Shown one piece after another: positions 15,541-21,733 of a stretch of 21,733 nt of DNA; within the stretch, counting starts at the first letter, position 1; the number at the start of each line of letters is the position of its first letter. The position numbers and the translations under genes are program-made. The notes under the pieces were generated by a model, which was not told the origin of the DNA, made no database searches, and worked only from the letters and a program-made list of their open reading frames with translations. Source of the stretch: Terrisporobacter sp. (GTDB lineage Bacteria; Bacillota_A; Clostridia; Peptostreptococcales; Peptostreptococcaceae); assembly GCA_029851945.1 (NCBI GenBank), contig JARKUZ010000018.1, positions 1 through 21,733 of the forward strand, given 5' to 3'.

Positions 15541-18500
15541 GTTTGTGTTAGGTAGAGGAGGTATAGGAAAAACTTCCTTTATGCTAGATTCAATAAAGAA
15601 AAGAGTACAAGACAACGAAACTAGTCCTGTTATTCTTTTAGTTCCAGAACAATATTCATTTGAGATGGAAAAGAAGATGTCTAAACTTTTTTTAGGAGAA
15701 GAAAAGGATAAGTATTTAAGAAGTAGAGTATTAAGTTTTAAAACTATGAGTAGTATAGTATTTTCAAAAGTAGGAGGACTTACTGATGTAAATATTAACT
15801 CTAGTGGTAGAGCTATGATGATATATAAATCAATTGATAAAATAAGTAATGAACTAAAAGTTTATGCTAAATCATCTACACAGTCAGGATTTGTAGCTTC
15901 TATAACAGATATGATTTCAGAATTAAAACAATATAACGTGTCACCAGACATGCTAGAGGCTATATCTGGTGAAGTTGAAAATGAAACCTTAAGATATAAA
16001 TTGAAAGATATTGCAAAGATTTATGCAGAGTTTGAAAAAAATCTTCATGAAAACTATGTTGATTCTCAGGACATGCTTACATCTTTGTCAGCAAGATTAG
16101 AAGAGTGTGAGTATTTTAAGAATAGTTATATTTATATAGATGAGTTTACAGGTTTTACACCTAATCAGTATGGAGTATTAAAAGTATTACTTAAACAAGC
16201 AAAGGATGTTTATATTTCTTTAACTATTGATAGTCTGACTCAATTTACTTATTCAAAAAATGATGCCTTCTCAAGAACTAAATATACTTTTGAGAAATTA
16301 TATAAAATAGCAGCAGAAGAAGGAATAAAGATTCATACAAATATTAATTTAAATACAGAAGATGTAAAAAGGTTTAAAGATAATGAAGAGCTTCAGCACT
16401 TAGAAAAATATTATCATGCTTATCCTTATAAAAAATATGAAAAACAAACTAAGCATATTAAAATAAAAGAATTTAACAATTTATATGATGAGGTAGAACA
16501 AGTAGCGAAGGATATTATTCATTTAGTAAGAGATAAAAAAGTAAGATATAAAGATATTACAGTAGCTACAAGGGACTTAAATAGATACGATTTTTTAGTT
16601 AAATCAATTTTTAAGGAATATGAAATTCCAAATTTTATAGATGTAAAAAGAGAAGCTAAGAATAATCCCATAATAGTTCTTATATTATCTGCTTTAGAAA
16701 TGAAAAATAGAAGATACTCTTATGAGACTATGTTCAGATATTTGAAAAGTGGACTTATAGGAGTAGGCAATGAAGAAATAAGTTTATTAGAAAATTACGT
16801 ACTTCTTAATGGTATAAGGGGGAAAAAATGGTTTGAAGAAAAATGGTACTATAAAGTAAATCCTAATTATTTAAGTGAAGAAGGAGAGTATGACTTACTT
16901 CAAAAAGAAAGAATAAATGAAACTAAGAATAAAGTTCTTGCTCCAATAATAGCTTTACAAGAAAAACTTAAAAAACAAAATAAAACTGTAAGAGAAATTT
17001 GCCAATATGTATATGAGTTTTTATTAGATATTAATATAGAAGAAACTTTAGAAAAGTTAATAAATAACTTTACTGAAAAAGGAGATTTAGAAATTGCTAA
17101 TGAATATTCTCAAGTTTGGCAAATAGTAATAGATATATTAGACCAAATGGTAGAGCTTATGGGAGATGAAAGAATTTCATTGGACAAGTTTATGAAATTA
17201 ATAAGTTTAGGTTTTGATGAATATGAACTTGGATTAGTTCCACCAAGTATGGATCAAGTTCTTGTAAGTAGTATAGATAGGATGAAAAATACGGATACAA
17301 AATATTTATATTTAATAGGAACTACTGATGGAATATTCCCGTTAATATCTAAAGAAATTGGACTTTTAAGTGATAAAGATAGAGAAAATCTAGGAGAAAA
17401 AGGATTAGAAGTTGATATAGACAGCAAGACGAAAACTTATGAAGAACAGTTTCTAGTTTATAAAGCTTTAACATCAACTAGTGAAAACTTAATTTTAACT
17501 TATCCTATCTCAGATCATGAAGGAAAAACTTTAAGACCGTCTATAATAATATCTAGGCTTAAAAAGATTTTCCCTAATATAGATATAAAAAATTATGTCT
17601 TGAAAGATATGGAAAATGCTAACGAAGATGTCTTAGAAAAAATAACAGTAAAAGCACCAACTTTTAATGAATTAATAAATGCCATAAAAGAGTTTGAAAT
17701 TAGAGGAGAGATAAATGAAATATGGCTAGATATATATAGATATTTCTTAAGTGATAATGAATATAGAAATAAACTTGAAAAAGTTATTAGTGGGCTTAGT
17801 TACACTAATCAAGTTGAAAAAGTAGAAAAAGACAAAATTAAAAAGTTATATGAAAATAAAAATTTAAGTGTATCTAAACTAGAGAGATATGCTCAGTGTC
17901 CTTTCTCATACTTTATTCAATATGGATTAAAAGCAGAGGAAAGAAAAGAGTACTCATTTACAGCCCCAGACTTAGGATCATTTATCCATAAAATACTAGA
18001 TATTTTCTCTAAATCATTAAATAAAGATAAATTAAATTGGCATGAAATAGATGAAGATTATATAAAAGGTAGGGTATCTCTTATAGTTGATGAAATGATT
18101 AATAAGATACCTGGATTCATATTAAATTCTTCAGAAAGATATAAGTATTTAGCCTATAGATTAAAGAAAATGTTAGTTTCAGCTATTAGTATAATATCTA
18201 TGCAAATAAAACAAGGAAATTTTGAGCCAGTAGATTATGAAGTTAGTTTTAGGAAAAATGGTAAATATCCACCTATTAAACTTGTATTAGATGATGGAGA
18301 AGAAGTAACTTTAGTTGGGCAAATAGATAGAATCGATGAATTGGAAAAAGATGATAGTAGATATATTCGTATTATAGATTATAAATCAGGAGATAAATCA
18401 ATTAGTTTAACAGAAGTATATTATGGATTACAATTGCAACTACTAGTATACTTAGATGCAATAATTGAAAGTGATAGACATAAAAAACAAAACATTAAAC

Positions 18501-18991
18501 CAGCTGCCATTTTATATAACAGAATAGATAATCCTATTGTAAAAAGTAATGAAGATCAAAAAGATGTAGTTATAACAGAAGAAATATTAAAGAAACTTAG
18601 AATGAGTGGCTTAGTTGTAAAAGATCCAGGTATTATAGGAGAAATGGATCTATCACTTAAAGAAGGAGAAAGAAAAACTTCTTTAGTAATACCAGCAAGT
18701 TTTGATAAAAATGGGAATGTGGGTAGATATACTAAAGGTGTAACAGACAGTGAATTTGATATTCTTAGAGAATATGTAAAATATGAAGTCAAAGAATTAT
18801 GTGAAAGAATGGTAGGGGGAGATATAAGTATATTACCTTGTAAAAATAAAAATGGAACTTCATGTGATTTTTGTTCTTATTCAGTAATATGCCAATTTGA
18901 TTCTACTATAAAAGGAAATCAATACACAATTCTTAATGATAAAAGTGATGAAGAAGTAATTAAATTAATGGAGAAGGAGGTAAATAAATAG
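15530..18991 (+). CDS. addB: ATP-dependent helicase-nuclease AddAB, subunit AddB
   Basis: The 1153-residue protein is the AddB subunit of the AddAB (RexAB) double-strand-break resection complex, which unwinds and trims DNA ends before RecA loading. It has an intact Walker A GRGGIGKT (8-15), Walker B-like IYIDEF (201-206), and a C-terminal RecB-like nuclease with D933 in GQIDRID and D950-Y-K952. Four cysteines hold the expected [4Fe-4S] cluster: C790 in AQCPFSYF and C1112, C1115, C1121. Length matches Firmicute AddB (about 1150-1170). The start ATG lies inside the previous gene, with ribosome binding site GAGGAGG at 15517-15523, so expression is coupled to the three upstream genes. addA follows with a one-base overlap. 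Confidence 0.97.
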   Translation: MGLRFVLGRGGIGKTSFMLDSIKKRVQDNETSPVILLVPEQYSFEMEKKMSKLFLGEEKDKYLRSRVLSFKTMSSIVFSKVGGLTDVNINSSGRAMMIYKSIDKISNELKVYAKSSTQSGFVASITDMISELKQYNVSPDMLEAISGEVENETLRYKLKDIAKIYAEFEKNLHENYVDSQDMLTSLSARLEECEYFKNSYIYIDEFTGFTPNQYGVLKVLLKQAKDVYISLTIDSLTQFTYSKNDAFSRTKYTFEKLYKIAAEEGIKIHTNINLNTEDVKRFKDNEELQHLEKYYHAYPYKKYEKQTKHIKIKEFNNLYDEVEQVAKDIIHLVRDKKVRYKDITVATRDLNRYDFLVKSIFKEYEIPNFIDVKREAKNNPIIVLILSALEMKNRRYSYETMFRYLKSGLIGVGNEEISLLENYVLLNGIRGKKWFEEKWYYKVNPNYLSEEGEYDLLQKERINETKNKVLAPIIALQEKLKKQNKTVREICQYVYEFLLDINIEETLEKLINNFTEKGDLEIANEYSQVWQIVIDILDQMVELMGDERISLDKFMKLISLGFDEYELGLVPPSMDQVLVSSIDRMKNTDTKYLYLIGTTDGIFPLISKEIGLLSDKDRENLGEKGLEVDIDSKTKTYEEQFLVYKALTSTSENLILTYPISDHEGKTLRPSIIISRLKKIFPNIDIKNYVLKDMENANEDVLEKITVKAPTFNELINAIKEFEIRGEINEIWLDIYRYFLSDNEYRNKLEKVISGLSYTNQVEKVEKDKIKKLYENKNLSVSKLERYAQCPFSYFIQYGLKAEERKEYSFTAPDLGSFIHKILDIFSKSLNKDKLNWHEIDEDYIKGRVSLIVDEMINKIPGFILNSSERYKYLAYRLKKMLVSAISIISMQIKQGNFEPVDYEVSFRKNGKYPPIKLVLDDGEEVTLVGQIDRIDELEKDDSRYIRIIDYKSGDKSISLTEVYYGLQLQLLVYLDAIIESDRHKKQNIKPAAILYNRIDNPIVKSNEDQKDVVITEEILKKLRMSGLVVKDPGIIGEMDLSLKEGERKTSLVIPASFDKNGNVGRYTKGVTDSEFDILREYVKYEVKELCERMVGGDISILPCKNKNGTSCDFCSYSVICQFDSTIKGNQYTILNDKSDEEVIKLMEKEVNK

Positions 18992-21733
18992 TGAGCTCAC
19001 CAAAATGGACAAGTGAACAACAAGAAGTAATAGATAGTAGAGATTGTAATTTATTAGTAGCAGCTGCTGCTGGATCGGGAAAAACAGCAGTACTAGTTGA
19101 AAGAATTATACAAATGATAACAGATAAAGTAAAACCTATAGATATAGATAGCTTGCTAGTAGTTACCTTCACTAATGCAGCTGCATCAGAAATGAGAGAG
19201 AGAATAGGTGATGCAATAGGTAAAGCATTAGAAGATAATCCAGAAGATTCACACTTACAAAATCAGTTAGTTTTACTAAATAAGGCTAGCATAACTACAA
19301 TACACTCTTTCTGTTTAGAAGTGATTAAATCAAATTTCCACAAAATCGATTTAGACCCTAACTTTAGGATTGGTGATGAGACTGAATGTACAATATTAAA
19401 GTTAGAAACTATCGAAGAAGTCTTTGAAGAGTTTTATGAGAAAAAAGAAGAAGATTTTTATAGGTTAGTGGAAAGTTACAGTGAAAAAAGAGGAGATACT
19501 AATTTACAACAAATGATGCTTAGTATTTATTCTTTTGTAATGTCAGCACCATATCCGATTAAATGGTTAGAAGATAGTGTAAAAGATTTTGAAATAGATG
19601 ATAATTTTGATTTTTCTACTTCTAAATGGGCGAAAATAATATTAGATACAGTAAAGATTCAATTAAGTGGAATTGTACTTAATTTTGAAAAAGCTTTAGA
19701 AATGGTAGAAGGAATTGAAGAATTAGAAACTTTTACAGACAAATTAAAAATAGAATATAGGATGATAAAAAATATTTTTGATAGCTGTAATGAATCTTGG
19801 GAAAGTGCTTATAGAGCTTTTTATTCTTTAGAATTTGAAAATTACGTTAAAGGGGTTAAGAGAATCCCAAAAGGTTCAGAAGAATATATAAAAGATAGCA
19901 AAGATAAAGCTAAGAAAATAAGGGATGATGCTAAAAAATCTTTAGAAGCTATGCAAGGATCTACTTTTAACAAGGATATATCAAGTCTAAATAAAGAAAT
20001 AGAAATGCTATACCCTGTTATAAATGCTTTAAGTAGAGTAATACTTCGATTCATAGAACTATATAGTCAACGAAAAAGAGAAAAAGGAATTATCGACTTC
20101 AATGATATAGAGCATTTTGCTTTAGCTATTTTAACAAATACAGATGACAATGGAAAAATAACTCCTTCAGATGTGGCACTTGAGTATAGAGAGAAATTTT
20201 ATGAAATATTTATAGATGAGTATCAAGATAGTAACTATGTTCAAGAAGTTTTACTTAGTACAATTGCAAAAATTGAAACTCCAAATAGATTTATGGTTGG
20301 TGACGTTAAGCAAAGTATTTATAGATTTAGACAAGCCAAACCAGAAATTTTCTTAGAAAAGTATGCTACTTATGACACAGAAAAAGGAAGCAAAGAAAGA
20401 AAAATAATGCTTTATAAAAACTTCAGAAGTAGAAAAGAAGTAATAGACAGCTGTAACTATATTTTTGAAAACATAATGAGTAAGAACATAGGTGAAATTG
20501 AATATACAAAAGAAGAAGCATTAAACTTGGGAGCATCATTTAGAGAAGTTGAAGATGAAGATGTAATAGTAGGTGGACCTACTGAAATTCATCTTATGGA
20601 AAAAGATAATAAAAAGGATGAAGATATTAATTCTGATGAGGCAAATATTGAAGAAGAATTAGATAATATACAATTAGAAGCTCGTATGGTGGGTAAAATA
20701 ATAAAAAGATTAATGTCACCAGGAGAAGACGAAAAAGTATACAAAGTATACGATAAGAAGCTTGATGATTATAGAATGGTTGATTTTAAAGATATAGTAA
20801 TACTTCTTAGAGCCACATCTGCTTGGGCACCAGTGTTTGCTGATGAATTAATAAATATGGGTATACCAACTTATGCAGATACAGGAATGGGATATTTTGA
20901 TACTATAGAAATTAAAACAGTAATGGCATTTTTAAGAGTTATAGATAATCCAATGCAAGATATATCTTTACTTGCTGTTTTAAAATCACCAATACTTCCA
21001 TGTACTTCATTTACACCAGAAGATTTTATTGATATAAGATTAGAAAATAATAATTCTAGTTTATATGAATGTATAGTAATGATGAGTGAAAATGAAGAGA
21101 AAGAAAAACAAATAGTAGCAGAAAAATGTAGAAGATTTTTAAATGACTTAAAAGAATACAAAGAAAAATCTCTTTATATGAGTACAGATGAATTTTTATG
21201 GCATTTATATATGAAGAGTGGTTACTATGCTTATGTTGGTGCTTTACCAAGTGGAAGTCAAAGACAAGCTAACTTAAAGATTTTATTTGAAAGAGCAAAA
21301 CAATTTGAAGAAACAAGTTTTAAAGGTATTTTCAACTTTGTTAACTTTATAGATAAAATTAAAAAATCTAATTCAGACATGGGTAGTGCAAAGACACTTG
21401 GCGAAAATGCTAATGTTGTCAGAATTATGAGTATTCATAAGAGTAAAGGGTTAGAATTTCCTATAGTATTTTGTTCAGCAATGAGCAAAAACTTTAACAC
21501 TCAAGATTTTAAAAAGGACATGTTATATCATTATGAGTTAGGATTTGGTCCACAATTAGTAGATATAGATAGAAGAATTTCTTATCCAAGTATTGCGAAA
21601 GAAGCTTTAAAAAATAAAATTAACTTAGAAAATCTTTCAGAAGAGATGAGAATTTTATACGTTGCATTAACTAGAGCAAAAGAAAAATTAATCATTACTG
21701 GATCTACTAAAGATATTCCAGGTACTTTAGTTA
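18991..21733 (+). CDS. addA: ATP-dependent helicase-nuclease AddAB, subunit AddA (cut by the window edge)
   Basis: The gene starts at a GTG whose G is the last base of the addB stop codon (TAGTG), behind ribosome binding site AAGGAGG at 18974-18980. The frame is open to the right edge, giving 914 codons of a protein usually about 1200-1270 residues long. The UvrD-type motor motifs are complete: Walker A AAAGSGKT (about 28-35), FNDIEHF, Walker B DEYQDS (409-414), motif III GDVKQS (437-442), motif V SIHKSKGLEF (814-823) and motif VI LYVALTRAKEKL (889-900). The C-terminal PD-(D/E)XK nuclease domain should lie beyond the window. AddA is the 3'-to-5' motor that works with AddB on DNA ends. Confidence 0.96.
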   Translation, partial: MSSPKWTSEQQEVIDSRDCNLLVAAAAGSGKTAVLVERIIQMITDKVKPIDIDSLLVVTFTNAAASEMRERIGDAIGKALEDNPEDSHLQNQLVLLNKASITTIHSFCLEVIKSNFHKIDLDPNFRIGDETECTILKLETIEEVFEEFYEKKEEDFYRLVESYSEKRGDTNLQQMMLSIYSFVMSAPYPIKWLEDSVKDFEIDDNFDFSTSKWAKIILDTVKIQLSGIVLNFEKALEMVEGIEELETFTDKLKIEYRMIKNIFDSCNESWESAYRAFYSLEFENYVKGVKRIPKGSEEYIKDSKDKAKKIRDDAKKSLEAMQGSTFNKDISSLNKEIEMLYPVINALSRVILRFIELYSQRKREKGIIDFNDIEHFALAILTNTDDNGKITPSDVALEYREKFYEIFIDEYQDSNYVQEVLLSTIAKIETPNRFMVGDVKQSIYRFRQAKPEIFLEKYATYDTEKGSKERKIMLYKNFRSRKEVIDSCNYIFENIMSKNIGEIEYTKEEALNLGASFREVEDEDVIVGGPTEIHLMEKDNKKDEDINSDEANIEEELDNIQLEARMVGKIIKRLMSPGEDEKVYKVYDKKLDDYRMVDFKDIVILLRATSAWAPVFADELINMGIPTYADTGMGYFDTIEIKTVMAFLRVIDNPMQDISLLAVLKSPILPCTSFTPEDFIDIRLENNNSSLYECIVMMSENEEKEKQIVAEKCRRFLNDLKEYKEKSLYMSTDEFLWHLYMKSGYYAYVGALPSGSQRQANLKILFERAKQFEETSFKGIFNFVNFIDKIKKSNSDMGSAKTLGENANVVRIMSIHKSKGLEFPIVFCSAMSKNFNTQDFKKDMLYHYELGFGPQLVDIDRRISYPSIAKEALKNKINLENLSEEMRILYVALTRAKEKLIITGSTKDIPGTLV

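Overview
The window reads as chromosomal DNA of a very AT-rich, anaerobic Gram-positive bacterium, most likely a Peptostreptococcaceae-type clostridium (Clostridioides / Paeniclostridium / Paraclostridium group). The reasons are the clostridial 5S rRNA, strong G-rich ribosome binding sites, an oxygen-sensitive double-cubane iron-sulfur reductase, an AddAB (not RecBCD) repair system, and a surface enzyme ending in an SPKTG sorting signal of the kind used by C. difficile class B sortase. The species call is inference. All genes recognised lie on the + strand.

Layout: (1) 1-217, the tail of an rRNA operon: a processing-type hairpin, 5S rRNA and its terminator. (2) 341-3101, a three-gene operon encoding a double-cubane cluster protein (YjiM-like), its ATP-dependent activator (YjiL-like) and a YedF-type TusA/DsrE fusion, closed by a strong terminator. 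(3) 3343-4317, a cytoplasmic M19 (renal-dipeptidase family) dipeptidase. (4) 4318-10422, a separately transcribed gene for a 1907-residue secreted, cell-wall-anchored GH84 beta-N-acetylglucosaminidase/hyaluronidase-type enzyme. Its leader holds a good sigma-A promoter, an inverted repeat over that promoter, a RAT-like hairpin and an intrinsic terminator, so it looks controlled by transcription attenuation. (5) 10609 to the right edge, a tightly packed five-gene DNA end-processing operon.

The last region is the most interesting. The canonical addB and addA (addA cut by the window edge) follow three genes with overlaps or gaps of only a few bases. These encode an AddB-like helicase-fold protein that has lost its Walker A motif and has no nuclease domain; a complete UvrD-type helicase with no nuclease domain; and a free-standing PD-(D/E)XK nuclease with the same four-cysteine iron-sulfur pattern as the AddB C-terminus. 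Together they look like a second AddAB-type complex whose parts have been split into separate chains, co-expressed with the real one.

Promoter, RAT and operator calls rest on eye-matching to consensus and are weaker than the gene calls. No CRISPR array, tRNA, insertion sequence or prophage was seen.
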